A stretch of DNA of 64,000 nt from Selaginella moellendorffii (taxonomy: Eukaryota > Streptophyta > Lycopodiopsida > Selaginellales > Selaginellaceae), in NCBI RefSeq assembly GCF_000143415.4, contig NW_003314361.1:256653-320652 (forward strand). The letters run 5' to 3'. This document shows, piece by piece, positions 1 to 11,280 of the stretch. The position numbers and the translations under genes were made by a program. Position 1 is the stretch's first letter, and each line of letters opens with the position of its first letter. A model generated the notes under the pieces. That model did no database searches, had not been told where the DNA came from, and saw only the letters and a program-made list of their open reading frames with translations.

Positions 1-290
1 CCATCTCCACTTCTTGGGCGATGGCGGCATAGCGGGGGAGATTTTCTTCATTGTTGTCGCGGCGCTGGCGGCCCCAAATCTTCCAAGCGCGGCTACTCTG
101 CTGGGCGAAGAGGACATGTTTCTATTGGAGCTATTTCAAAGCTAGACGGAATGTGGCGTGCCCTAGGATTCCAACCACAGTGACTGCCAGCCGTCGGTCA
201 GCGCGGAATGGCGAGGGGATGTTGAAAGACGCGGCAATGGAAGGCTGGCTTCCTCTTCTTTTCCTCTCTTCCATTTCTTTCCTCGATTTT
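1..290. other. GC-rich left edge, no gene assigned
   Basis: Moderately GC-rich sequence at the window edge, richer than the AT-rich DNA after it. Short open frames run on both strands, including a charged frame on the minus strand near positions 5-90, but none has a recognisable domain or splice structure. It could be the end of a gene lying left of the window. Confidence 0.3.
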
Positions 291-900
291 TTTTACGTTA
301 AAAGAATGGAGCATCCTGATTAAAGTAGAAACTTTGTGCATGGGGAGAATCTTCTTTAGCAAAGATTTTCGCTGTTCTTTCATGAAAAACTTCGTTTCCA
401 GTTGCAAAGCACTCCCAGCTCCCACGATCTTGATGGGATACGAATCAAGTGTGTTTACCTTCCATATGCCACCACTGGAAATAAGACCAATGCCATGAGA
501 CTCGAAGAGGAATTTGCGGCATGAAGCCAGTGGAAAGATTGATCTGCCAGAGGAGACATTTGAAAGTTAAGGATCAAGTTGAGAGACATTGTATGAATTC
601 CCACCTGGATGATAGAGACTGGAAATAAGCTATGCACACTCACTATTTTCTAGACCGAAGGAGAGATCAAGCCAAGGAACTTGACGACTCCTCCTCTCAC
701 CACAAGTTTTGCAATTGCAACAACCTAGAGAGACATACCCCAAGAATCTGCTTTACCATAGCCTTGATGTTTGCATCCTTTTTGCTGATAGAGAAGCACG
801 TCAATGAAATCAACTCCCAGATGATCCAGACTGTGCATTACAACAATGTCAACCACCTCAGCTTTTTCTTCATTGCAACGAACTTTATCTCTTTGAACTT
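290..900. repeat. Direct repeat, copy 1 (unknown origin)
   Basis: This stretch matches 2430-2990 in the same orientation with many small changes. Shared landmarks are the block beginning near 302 (an AAGAATGGAGCATCCTGATT-like string) and a block around 535-610. Both strands carry short open frames that stop at different places in the two copies, which fits decayed coding sequence, probably minus strand, rather than a working gene. I do not recognise the product. Confidence 0.6.
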
Positions 901-959
901 CCTTCAAAGCCTAATACAACATCAAAGATGGAATGAGAAAATGAGAGCTTCAAACTAGA

Positions 960-1462
960 AAAACATCTACTAGATCATTTATCACTGTAAACTAATGAAT
1001 GTTAATTTCATTGAATTTTAAATTTATATATAGAAGAATTATTTTAAAATGTCACACTTAACATTTTTATATTGTCCAAAGACTCAAAAAAAAAAGTGAA
1101 TGCAACTTCAAAATGTTAGAAAAATTTTAAACAAAAAAAAAACTAAATAATAAAAGATATTTTATTATAAATTGCATTAAAAAGTAAATTAAAAAGTTTT
1201 TTAAAAAGGTGTTAATAGAAATTCACCAAATAAAATTGGGTGCTACCCTTCCAAAATAGTGTAAATCTTAAAAAAGAAACATTATTATAATGATGTGTGA
1301 TGAAATAATATAGCTCAAAAAAATTATTAAATCTTAATAATAAAAATATTTTTTAAATATTATAAAAGAAGTCATATTACCAAATACATTGAAGAACAAG
1401 TTAAACATGATAGTCATATTCCTTTTAAGCATTTGAAAATATTAAAATGATATTAAAATATC

Positions 1463-1523
<61 letters not shown>

Positions 1524-2390
1524 TATAAGCTTTACAATGACTCAAATATAGTATATTCATTCCCAATTTACTTTTTAAAAAACTTTGAAAAATAAATATG
1601 TATTATAGTACTGGTGAATCATGAAAAACTAGCCTTACCCTTCATAATTTTAAAATTAAAAATCTTAAAAATTTAATCAAAGAGTATAATAATAATATAT
1701 TTAAACTATATTTAAATAATTTTAGAAAATATAGTAAAATATCTAATAATGTTTCAATGCTATTTTAAATATTTAAATTAATAATATAATTAATTAATTA
1801 AAAATAATAAATAATAATATTTTTCTTGAAAAATGATTGATAACACTCCAGATCATGTTCTAAAAAGTTTAGTTTGTATTTTAAGATAGAAGATTTTATG
1901 ATAAAGTTTTATGTGATAAATTAATATATCACAAAAACTATATTTATAAAAATATATTACTTTTAGCTAATGAAAAATTACAGAAAATATTATAATGATC
2001 TATGAAAATGTTGATAGTTTTTCTTTGAAGTTATATAGGTGTTATTATTGTAAGCCTATAGTATTGTAAGCCTATAGTTTTTGAATATAGTTATATTATA
2101 TAATTGTTTTAAAAATATAAGTTATTATATTTTATAGGATTATTGTAAGCCTATATTATTGTAAGCCTATAGTTTTTGAATATAGTTATATTATAAAATA
2201 CTTTTATAAATATAAGTTTTGGGATATATTGTTTTATCACACAGAAATTTTATCCCAAAGAGTTTACTGAATGTTAATAAATAAAACATTTCATCAACTT
2301 CACAAAAAGGATTATCAAAAAAGTTGAAAAAAAGGTTAACATCGTACTCATGTTCCTTTTAAACTTGAAAATATAAAAAATTCATAAAAG
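960..2390. other. AT-rich intergenic DNA with a (TA)n(TG)n microsatellite
   Basis: Very AT-rich sequence without coding potential. A (TA)n(TG)n(TA)n microsatellite occupies about 1463-1527. A short phrase containing TATTGTAAGCCTATAG recurs near 2048, 2060, 2145 and 2158, giving a small local tandem duplication. Confidence 0.6.
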
Positions 2391-2429
2391 TATTCTTCAC
2401 CTCTTCCATTTCATTAAATATTTTACATT

Positions 2430-2990
2430 AAATATTGGTAAAAGGAATGGAACATCCTGATTAAAGTAGAAACTTTGTGCATGGGGAGAATTTTGTTTAG
2501 CATTGATTTTCACTATTCTTTCATGAAAAACTTCATTTCCAGTTGCAAAGCACTTGCACCCTCCCAGCTCCCACGATCTTGATGGGATATGAATCACCTT
2601 CCATATGTCACCAGTGGAAATAAGACCAATGCCATGAGACTCAAAGAGGGATTTGTGGATGAAGCCAGTGGAAAAATTGATCTGCCAGAGGAGACATTTG
2701 AAAGTTAAGGATCAATTTAAGAGACATCATATGAATTCCCACCTGGACAATAGAGACTGGAAATAAGCGATGTGCAACAAGTAGAGCAGCGCTTGATTGG
2801 TAGTCAAGCTGGACACGACCAAACCATGAAGGAGAGATCAAGCCAAGGAACTTGACGACTCCTTTGACCACAATTGCAACAACCTAGAGAGACATACCCA
2901 AGAATTAACTGTACCATAGCCTTGATGTTTGCATCCTTTTTTGGAGGCTGATAGAGATCTAGACTTTGCATTATAGCAGTATCAACCATC
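2430..2990. repeat. Direct repeat, copy 2 (unknown origin)
   Basis: Second copy of the 290-900 segment, about 2.1 kb downstream in the same orientation. Small insertions and deletions separate the two. Open frames on the minus strand (for example 2641-2871) do not correspond exactly to those of copy 1, so neither copy looks functional. Confidence 0.6.
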
Positions 2991-2999
2991 TTAGCCTTT

Positions 3000-4400
3000 C
3001 ATCATTGCAACCGGATCATAGACCGCATTATGGGGGTGCGTAGTTTGCATTCCAGTCAGATTGTGCCAATGCACTTGTCACAGACTGGAGTGCCAAGCGA
3101 CAATTCTTCATAGCCAAAGTCTCTACAGTCGTCTTGCATAAAGAGAAATTTCGTTTCTTGCCAAACCATAATTTTGTGTTGGTGTTGATCCTTTTATGGC
3201 AGTCGAACGTACTTCTGAACAAATACTGCAGTAGAGATTGTGATTGTCCTCTATCCATTGTCCAACGCACTATAGACTTGCATCACCTCTTTGATGGTTT
3301 TGCACCAAACCTGTTATACAGTGAGTAGATCACCACGGAAATAAAAAGAAACAAACCTCCATCTATACTTGGACACTTTGCATCCATAGGATTGTGAGAG
3401 ATTGAGACAATAGCTATGAGACTAGAAACCGAGACTTGGACTAGAAGACATGCTGTGGAGGTCCCGGGGTGATCTTGCCGGATCTTCCTCCCTCTGGGGC
3501 TCCCAAGATCGAGGCCTTCCGAGAGACATTCCGCCTGGGGCGAGCATGTGCTCGTCTGAGTGGTCCGCAGCATCGCCGCTGGCTGTGTCGTGCATTGGTC
3601 CTGGCATCATCGGCATACCTTTGATCTGGTGGTAGCATGGCCATCCCCATGCCTTGTGCGGGTGGGAGGTGGCTGCGTGAGTGGATCCGTCCCCTCGCAG
3701 TACTTGAGGTGAGTAGAAGGTTCTAAATCAACAAGGCTTTATTTAAGGGCTTTATTTATTTTATGAATGTGAATTAAAAGTACTTTAAGCGAAACCCTTA
3801 AGATTAAAGAAGGGCTAAGTTTTAAACCATTAAAATACTTAATGAATTTAAGGGGTAAAGGTGGTGTATGTGGTTAGGAAACAAATGAAAAGTATTTAAG
3901 TTGCTATGTTTACCATTGGCAAACATGTTGCCATGTTGACCAACATGTTTTTAAATTATAAATACAAGATTATTAATTATTATAATTATTCTTAATAATA
4001 AAATTAATACAAATATTAGATTAAATTAGAAATGGATAAGAAAATCAAGTGTTGTGCAAGATTTTATCATTTAAAATATTTTTCATGTTTTATAATGTTT
4101 TAACTATATAATTATTTTAATAATTATACTTAATAATATTGATAGTTCCTTTTAATTTAAAAAAAAATCCAAATAATTTTCTTTGTTGGGGATGAAATCC
4201 TTTAAAGAAATTATTTCCATAAGAATAGCTAAATTTTCTTAACCCAGCTTTTCCTTCATTTGGAGCATTAAGCATTCAACAAAAGCGTGATTTAAACTTA
4301 TTTTAATATGTAATTCTATTTTTTTCCAGGAGGAAGTACTTGTTTACTAAGAACTAAACCTACTTAATTGTGCTCTTAACCATTGATTAATCAAAGGTAC
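3000..4400. other. Region without assignable gene
   Basis: 3028-3330 has short frames on both strands. 3440-3715 is a GC-rich island with open frames in several phases and no recognisable motif. 3720-4400 is AT-rich. A minus-strand frame ending at 3028 finishes with a phrase (AQSDWNA) that resembles AQGDWNA in the 218-residue protein at 10572-11228. That may mark a decayed relative, but the match is too short to rely on. Confidence 0.3.
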
Positions 4401-4492
4401 TGCCTTTAAATTGTATTTGCTATAACGGGAGATAAAAGTTGTATGTCTGAATAGGACTTTATAGAACGAAAATCTAGGTCACCCGAGCCGCG

Positions 4493-5107
4493 ATGGACGA
4501 ACGGGGCGGCGAGAGCGACCAAGGTTTGCAGGGCTGCATCCTCCAGCTTCTCTCCGAAATGGAACCAGGCCCGTATCCTCCCCTTCCTGACTGGTGCGCT
4601 GACATCTTCCAGGAGTGGCTGGCGGGACGACAAGCAGGACCTGCAAATCTTGCTCCCACAGCACTTGGCGCTGCCAGCTTCAGCCGCAGGGTCGCCGCCA
4701 GCCCCAGCATTGCCACCAGCGGCAGCGCTGCTGCCAGCCACAGCGTCGCCGCCATCGCCGCCAGCCCCAGCGTCGCCACCAGCCGCAGGGTCGCCTCCAA
4801 CCCCAGCGTCGCCGCCATCACCGCCAGCCCCAGCATCGCCACCAGCCGCAGGGTCGCCGCCAGCCGCAATGTGGCCACCGTACCCTGTTTGATCCATGAT
4901 GGTTTGGCTGAGTTTCATGTACGGGAATGCCGAAACAACTGCGCAGGGCGCCGCATTGGCAGGGACAACCTCAGCTGGCTCGCTGGGAACGCTGTCGATC
5001 TGTACAACACATTCTGCGGGTGGGAAGATGGGAACCAAGACAAAGTGCTTCAGCTGATGGTAGCCCTCTCCAAGCGGATGCAGAAGAAGGCGGTCTCGAG
5101 GAGTTGA
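4493..5107 (+). CDS. Hypothetical protein with Ala/Ser-rich minisatellite core
   Basis: An uninterrupted 204-codon frame. Its ends look like ordinary protein: an acidic N-terminus with an ADIFQEWLAG segment and a C-terminus ending with a QLMVALSKRM segment. The middle (about residues 60-125) is translated from a GC-rich minisatellite and is only Ala/Ser/Val-rich. The end segments faintly resemble the RLFxxWL motif and the VAVSK end of the first exon of the 677-residue gene at 7871-10229, so this may be a partial, degenerate relative. The minisatellite is also open in another plus frame (Pro/Ala-rich, 4650-4892) and on the minus strand (Gly/Ala-rich, 4406-5038), so the coding strand is uncertain. 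Function is unknown. Confidence 0.35.
   Translation: MDERGGESDQGLQGCILQLLSEMEPGPYPPLPDWCADIFQEWLAGRQAGPANLAPTALGAASFSRRVAASPSIATSGSAAASHSVAAIAASPSVATSRRVASNPSVAAITASPSIATSRRVAASRNVATVPCLIHDGLAEFHVRECRNNCAGRRIGRDNLSWLAGNAVDLYNTFCGWEDGNQDKVLQLMVALSKRMQKKAVSRS
4678..4868. repeat. GC-rich minisatellite (GCCAGCCCCAGC-type units)
   Basis: Tandem, imperfect units built from GCC/AGC/CCAGC words, with higher-order periods near 30 and 60 bp. It is translated without stops in several frames, which is a property of the repeat rather than proof of coding. Confidence 0.7.
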
Positions 5108-5109
5108 TC

Positions 5110-5440
5110 CAGGGTTCTAAAATACTAGTACGTATGAATGTATATTGAGTGCGTTTTGTTCTAAAGTACGATGTATGTCTTCACTTTTCTATGACAAATC
5201 TCATGCATGGGCATTTGGAGCATTCCTAGTTTCTACATTCTTTGGAATATCAATAAGACTAAGTGGACCCGTTACTACATAAAGATGTTGCTCTGGAGCT
5301 AATGTTGTCATGGTCTGTGCACGCAGGACCTGGACGACTATTGTCGCTGGTTTCCAAGGCCTTTGATTCACTCCAGGTCTTACTATTACTAGCTTGTAGT
5401 TTTTGTCCATCCATTTAGGTTCCTGGACAGAAAGGATTTG
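5110..5440. other. No gene recognised
   Basis: A 69-codon minus-strand frame (5201-5410) exists, but nothing in it is recognisable and no splice context supports it. Confidence 0.3.
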
Positions 5441-5812
5441 GCACTGGTCAGGACGAGGCTAATAGGTTATTGCAATGGAAAACCAGGACAGCAGTGAGGA
5501 TTATCCCAGGCCAACACAGCCGAGTTGTGCTCCTTCTCGTACTTGCCTCTCAAACTCCTGGGAAGAACACAAGTCTGTGTTCAAACTAGAATTTCCCCGC
5601 CTGTAGCATCTTGTGAAGGAGAGGCCCCAGCTCACATTTCCCAGTCACCAGAGCATGCTAAGGTCGTCACTTGCTGCCTCCTTGCACACCACAACGTCCC
5701 TTGTGCTCAAGCTGGTATTGCTTGCTCGGTGGATACACCTTGTTGTCCAAGTCAGCACTTAGTCTACTCGCACCTGGCTGCCCACGCTTGTGCTGCTGCC
5801 ATGAAATGAAAT
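5440..5812 (-). pseudogene. Inverted, decayed fragment of the 677-residue gene (exons 6-7)
   Basis: Read on the minus strand, this region follows exon 6, the short intron and exon 7 of the gene at 7871-10229. It starts at the ATGGCAGCAGCACAAGCGTG block (homologous to 9869 onward), passes the equivalent of the exon 6 end near 10090, and reaches the final CTCGG..GTTGGCCTGGGATAA block. Small insertions and deletions break the reading frame, and the first five exons are missing. It lies about 2 kb upstream of the intact gene in the opposite orientation, so it is a local inverted partial duplicate. Confidence 0.75.
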
Positions 5813-5819
5813 GCTGGAC

Positions 5820-7860
5820 AAGCATTGAAATGCTTGTTCAGGTACACTAAAATAAATATGTTGCATGTAATAACACTTGGTTTACTTATCAATTTAATTG
5901 ATTAAATAATTTTTTAAATTATAAGCATGTTAGTAATTTATAAACACAAGATTAGTCTTATTGCATATCAACCATTAGATGATAGAATAAAAAAGAATAT
6001 ACTAGAAAGGGTTTTAAAAAGTTTATAAATTATAAATACAAAATTAATCTAAATGAATAAGATGGTAGAATATCCTAGAATATTCAAACATATCTTAGGT
6101 ATATCCACTACCATCTCAGTCCTCTATAGATTTGCTTAGGCAAACCAAAAAAAAAATCTTATACTCTATCAATTCCCTATGAATAGTTATTGAATTTGTA
6201 AGATTTCATTAATATTAGTGGTTTCATATGTTGTGAATGATACATGATATTTATTATAATTGCATTTTGATATACTTTTAATAGTGGATTCACTTGCTAT
6301 TCATGTGTGTCATCCATGTCACCCTATCCATGTCACTAACAATCTGAAATCACTCTTTCTACCTTGCTAAACTTGAATAATGCTAACAAGCTTTTATCAG
6401 TTTGAATTAGAAGAGGGGCTATATGGTATAAGAATGAATTTGAGAAATTTTGGGGTTATGAAAAATTTCAAATACGATGAATGTGAAGGTACTATTTATA
6501 TAGCCATGGTCACCATAATTATGAGGAATATCCTTTAAGAATCTATAAATTTCACATGCCAAATATGCATTTCACTTGGAGAATATTCAATTTCATGCAT
6601 AAAATATTCTTTCTGAACCAATAAGAAAATGTTTCTTTTCATGCAGCACCAACACACGCCCCATAATTGTAGAAAAGTGCCGTGCCAATATATTCATTCA
6701 TCCTTTAGGGAGAGAAAGAATATTCTTCAAGAATATTCTATTGTATAGAATTTGGGTAATTTCAACGTAACATTTAAGGGCATTTTGAAAAAGACCATGA
6801 TATGCTACTGCTTTATTTATAGTACATTTTTACAGAGAACAAAATAAAGCTTCCATCTTGCTCTTTTAACACCTACTTACTGATCTTTCATATTGGTTTT
6901 GTTTTAGAGGATAACCTAAGGGCAAAATCATTACCTATTTAACATAGTTGAGAAATCTTAGAACTGCTGCAACCATCCCCATTGCTTAGCAAAAAGATCA
7001 AGGACAAGAGAAGAATTGTCAAAAATTTTAAGCTTTTCCATTTTAAAATTTCTTGCATTCATTGTTTCAAATTTTTTTTACCCTTTTTAAGAAAATTTTC
7101 ATTTTCTTTCACTTAAGGGAGAGTTAAGTTAGACCCCACCCTCCAAATTTATGCCTCTCTTGATTCCTCTAGATCATCAGTTGTGGGTTTTGTGCAAATG
7201 CACTAAGATGCCGAATTGAGTTCATCTTGTTCTGCCAGAGCCTAGCATATCTTGGTTCTGACAATGCTAGCAAGGACACACTCTTTCTCTCAGCAAAATA
7301 ATTTTATTTCAGTGGTGTTCTCAACATTCTCCAGCCTTGAAATCAATCTACAGCCATGACTGTGGGGCAAGGAAACAATGTTATTGTTATTTGTTGTTTT
7401 CTTAACCATTTGAGAGAAATTTACTAGAAACGATTGCTTGAGAAAAAAGAAAGAATGAAGGCATGGCAATAGGAATGACTTGGGTGATCTGGGCTGGGCA
7501 TTCGCAATAACCATTGACACTACATTCCGTGAAATCGTGATGCTAACTTTCCCACTCACAAAAAGGTTGGCAAAATCTGTGGGAAGGATAATCCAGATCC
7601 AAAGCTTACTTCAGGCAACTAGAAACATAATAAAAGTGATGATTGTTGGGCAAATTAGTAGTATGAGTCCTTGGTTAGTTTAGATGTATCAATAGAAAAA
7701 TCAACAAGCAGATCTAAAGTGTCAAGGGAAGATGCGCAACAAGTTACAAGCAATTTTTTTCTACTTATATCAAAATCATAACTTTAATCTTTGACCGTTG
7801 GTTCTTCTTCATCCAACGGCAAAGACGAGGTAAAGGGGTACGGACGCCCTCTAGGGCGCG
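5820..7860. other. AT-rich intergenic DNA
   Basis: No convincing coding region. Short frames at 7290-7559 (minus) and 7480-7683 (plus) overlap each other and have no recognisable features. The last part presumably holds the promoter of the gene starting at 7871, but no clear TATA element could be assigned. Confidence 0.5.
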
Positions 7861-7870
7861 AGCTTTGGCT

Positions 7871-10229
7871 ATGGAGGTAGCGCGGGAGTCGCAACGGCGC
7901 AAGCTCTTCTGGGTGGATGACAATGCCGTTGCGCTCTTCTACTTGTGGCTGCACGGCCCCGCCGGCAAGAGGTTCGAGCACATCATCCACGACCTGTACC
8001 GGCGGTGTGGGATTGCACCCCTGTACCCGAGCTTCCTGGAGGAGCTGCACCACTTCGCGTCCATGCCCAGCATCAGCATCGACAAGGTGCGCCACGACAT
8101 CTGGGAGCTGGCCGCGTCGGAGAACTTTCCTTTCTTTGGAGCGGCTTTCGTGCGCCTGGCTCTCAGCCTTTGCCGCTACGCGGATCCTGGCACTGGCGTT
8201 GCCCACGATTGGTGTCCAACGGCTTGCTTCTCCAACAGGCCAGCGTTCAAGGCGATCATGTCGCTGCTCGTAGCTGTAAGCAAGTAACTCCATGGATTTT
8301 TCTCACCTGTGTTTCTTGTGTCTTCCTAGTATACGTCCAGAGATGTTCCGTACGCTCCTCACTCTGATCACATCCTTGAAGGTATGCCGAAGTGTGTTTC
8401 ATGTTTCATCGGCCGATGTATATAACTCCCTCTCGACCGGCAGAGATGTATGCCATGCTTTGCCATGTCAAGCCGTCAACCATTGCTGCGGTCGAGACCC
8501 AGGCCGAGACGATGGTCGAGCTGCCGCAGCCTTGCGACGCCTTCGATGTAACCGAGATGGTGTGCCGGCTCTTCTATACCTGGCTCCTGGTGGCCAAGCA
8601 CTTTTACCTTGTGCAATTCGTCAAGCACCACCTGGACAAGCATTTCATTGCTCCCAGCAAGGAAGTGGGCGATCGGAGCCAAGGGCTGACGCTGCCGCCG
8701 GAGCTGGCGGGGACTGGCATCCTGTGCATGCTTCAGCTGGCACTCTCCTTTGTGTTCAACGTCACCTCCAGCTCGCAGGCGGTGCCGCTCTCCTCGAGCG
8801 ACGTTGAGCAGCTGGAGGCTTGGGTTCGTTTCCGAGGTGGGATGATGCAGCAAGGGGACAACCCTTTCACTCCCGTAGCATGCATCCCAGTAACTTTTGT
8901 CGAAAAGATGATCGAGGTACGTATACATAACACTTGGAGAGGTCTTAAATCGGCTACTGTGCAGGCTATCAAGGACTCGTGTGTGGATTTGGCCCAGGCT
9001 GCCGCAGACTGCTCCTCCAGCCTCTGGGGTGACAGATGCTCCCACATGGTCGCCTTAGTGGAGCTCCACACGTCCGTTGTGGAGCTCGACTTTGCAAGCA
9101 ACACCGTGGCTCGCCTCTTCCATTCGTGGCTCCGCTGCCAGGGGGGGCAGTCGAAGCACAGAGCCATGGTGGAGCACATCAACATGGCTTATAACCGGCT
9201 GGGATGGCCGCCGTGTACAAACTCGTCGCTGCTGCAAGAGGTGAAGTCGGGTCTGGCCGACGACGACAATGACCGTGTTGCGGCCAAGTGCGACATATGG
9301 ATGCAAAGCCTGCCCAGGAGGATGCAAAGCCTGAGGCTGGAAAGGAGCTTTGTCAACTTGTTGGCCGCGGTGAGCTTGCAAGGGGAGGCGGAGGAGGAGG
9401 AAGAGTTCAGCTGGATGCTCCTGGACGAGATCCGCTCCCGGGCAGCCGCTGGAGGCTATCAGATGCTCAAGCCGCGGCTGCCGGTCGTGGAGAACGGAGA
9501 CGAAGGGGGTGTCAACGAAGTCATTTACTACCTTGTGGAGGTATGATCTTGCTTGATTTTTCTGCACGAAGACTTACGTGTGCATGGCAGGAGCTGCGCT
9601 TCTGGAAGCGCATGGAGGTATCGGGAGGGGCTGTCTGCCCATACGGCACCGATGAGGGGTACGACTTTACACTTCCGACGTACTCCAGGGCTGATCTCAC
9701 GCGAGACTTCAAGCTGCCAGGTACAGATCTCTAGAGAGAGATATGTGTTCACAGCATTCACATGTGTATGTGCAGGTGCTTCGCGGGAGATTGTGGAGCA
9801 CCATTTGTTCGAGCCGACCATTGCACTGTGCCGAGACGTGACGCAGCCAGTGCTCCGGCTGCTGGCCGCATGGCAGCAGCACAAGCGTGGCCAGGCGGGT
9901 GCCAGTAAACCAAGTGCCGACTTGGACGACAAGGCGTTGCAGAGCTTGGTGTGCTGCTCCCAAATCCGCGGAGCAAGCAATACCAGCTTGAGCGAGAGAG
10001 ACGTTGCTGTGTGCAAGGATGCAGCAAGCGACGACCTTAGAAAGGTGGTTGCCGTGGTGACTGGGAAGTGTGAGCTGGGGCCTCTCCTTCACAAGATGCT
10101 GGTTTGTTTGAAATTCTGTTTTGAAAACATGCTTACTATTTACTGTGTTCTGCCCAGGAGTTGGAAGGGGAGCAGGAGCAAGAGCAGGAGATGCTCAGCA
10201 AGCAGCTCGGTTGTGTTGGCCTGGGATAA
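7871..10229 (+). CDS. Seven-exon gene, 677-residue protein of unknown function
   Basis: Exons as read: 7871-8275, 8330-8381, 8444-8916, 8965-9540, 9591-9720, 9776-10101 and 10158-10229. All introns are GT-AG and 48-62 bp long. The joined length is 2034 nt (677 codons plus stop) with phases that agree at every junction, so the model is strong. The protein is mostly helical-looking and carries a repeated motif of the form A/V-x-R/L-L-F-x-x-W-L followed by a His-rich helix, near residues 19-27, 190-200 and 357-366. A possible degenerate fourth copy lies in exon 6. The C-terminal exon encodes a Glu/Gln-rich tail. No signal peptide, membrane segment or catalytic motif is seen. I do not recognise the family. 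Decayed pieces at 4493-5107 (possible) and 5440-5812 (clear) suggest a locally expanding, lineage-specific family. Confidence 0.85.
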
Positions 10230-10571
10230 TCCTCACCTCAGCACTGGTTTGCCATCGCTATATCATATCGGCCTCGTGCTGATTAGTCCCAAACCCTTTC
10301 CAGGAACTTAGTGGATGACAAGCTTATAAGAGAGCTAATCAAGGCCGAAGGAGACTAGCAGAACTTACGGTTAAGAACAAGATAGATATAAAAGAATGAA
10401 TGAGAAAGCATTCGGTTTTCTTAGTTCATTCGTTTTTCATGATCTGTAAGGCTGAGATGCTGGCGGAGCTTCCTAGCCTCCGCCACCTCCTTAGAAATGC
10501 TGCTGGACGAGTTTAAATGTTCCAAGAAAACCATGAAAACACTTGGTGCTTTGGTGGACAACCACTTTACA
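10230..10571. other. Spacer between convergent genes
   Basis: Lies between the stop of the 677-residue gene and the minus-strand 218-residue gene. It should contain both 3' ends. A short plus-strand frame at 10497-10769 overlaps the minus-strand gene and is treated as a shadow. Confidence 0.4.
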
Positions 10572-11228
10572 TTACAGAGGCACGAGTACGATCTCCCCCA
10601 CTCCAGTGTGTACATCGTTCCGGTTCTTACAAGCATTGTAAACTACGTTGAATTCGGTGTCAAAGATGGTCCAAAACAAGCGGTCGTAACCCACCAACAC
10701 CGAGCAGCGTGGGAGGCACTTAAGATTGTAATCTCCGTTGTAGAATGGATACAGATTGAGTTCATATGAAGTGAAGCCCGGATCGATCACACGCCCCTGG
10801 GTACAGCGGAGGCTGGTCACCACAGGATGCCTAGCTACGAGTGCCGCCAGCAAGTCATCGGGAACCTTCTTCATCTTTAACACCGGCCTGCTTCCCTCGA
10901 GGTATACCACTACCATGTCTCCTCCAGGCTGAGTTGCAAGCTTGGGCGCGCCAATCTTAGCCATGGCTGAAGCACATATCGCCAGGGAATCCGCCCAGCT
11001 GCTTCCACTTCGGGCGTTCCAATCTCCTTGTGCGACACAGTCTTGCACGATTTTAGTCCAATCCACTCGCTTGGGGCGGTCTGAGGCACTAGAAGTTGGA
11101 ACTAAGCTCACCTCGCCTTTGCTCTTGGCCAGGGACTCGAGCTCCCTTTCCTCAAGCCATTTGCTGCCACGGATACGGGGTGGCGGCGGAAGCTCAATAC
11201 CACAATACTTCCCGCAAACTCCTCCCAT
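10572..11228 (-). CDS. Intron-less 218-residue protein of unknown function, possible lipidated N-terminus
   Basis: A single uninterrupted frame with good codon texture. The N-terminus begins MGGVCGKYCG: Gly2 with nearby Cys5 and Cys9 is the usual layout for N-myristoylation plus palmitoylation, which would tether the protein to a membrane. A basic, Lys/Arg-rich stretch follows (about residues 18-57). The second half is rich in aromatic residues and cysteines (FYNGDYNLKCLPRCS) and may be a beta-rich domain. No known family was recognised. Its start codon lies 52 bp from the divergent start of the PPR gene at 11281, so the two share a compact bidirectional promoter. Confidence 0.6.
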   Translation of the reverse strand: MGGVCGKYCGIELPPPPRIRGSKWLEERELESLAKSKGEVSLVPTSSASDRPKRVDWTKIVQDCVAQGDWNARSGSSWADSLAICASAMAKIGAPKLATQPGGDMVVVYLEGSRPVLKMKKVPDDLLAALVARHPVVTSLRCTQGRVIDPGFTSYELNLYPFYNGDYNLKCLPRCSVLVGYDRLFWTIFDTEFNVVYNACKNRNDVHTGVGEIVLVPL

Positions 11229-11280
11229 AATTTAAGGGACGAACACCAATTTTAGATGTTTTGCTCGATGATGGTTAGCT
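11229..11280. promoter_or_regulatory. 52-bp divergent intergenic spacer (putative bidirectional promoter)
   Basis: Only 52 bp separate the start codons of the minus-strand 218-residue gene (11228) and the plus-strand PPR gene (11281). Core promoter elements must therefore lie in this spacer or inside the opposing gene. No TATA box is visible. Confidence 0.4.

Noticed and set aside
4406-5038. 210-codon minus-strand frame with a Gly/Ala-rich core
   Set aside because: The core is the minisatellite read backwards. The plus-strand alternative has more protein-like ends, so this was not called, though it cannot be excluded.
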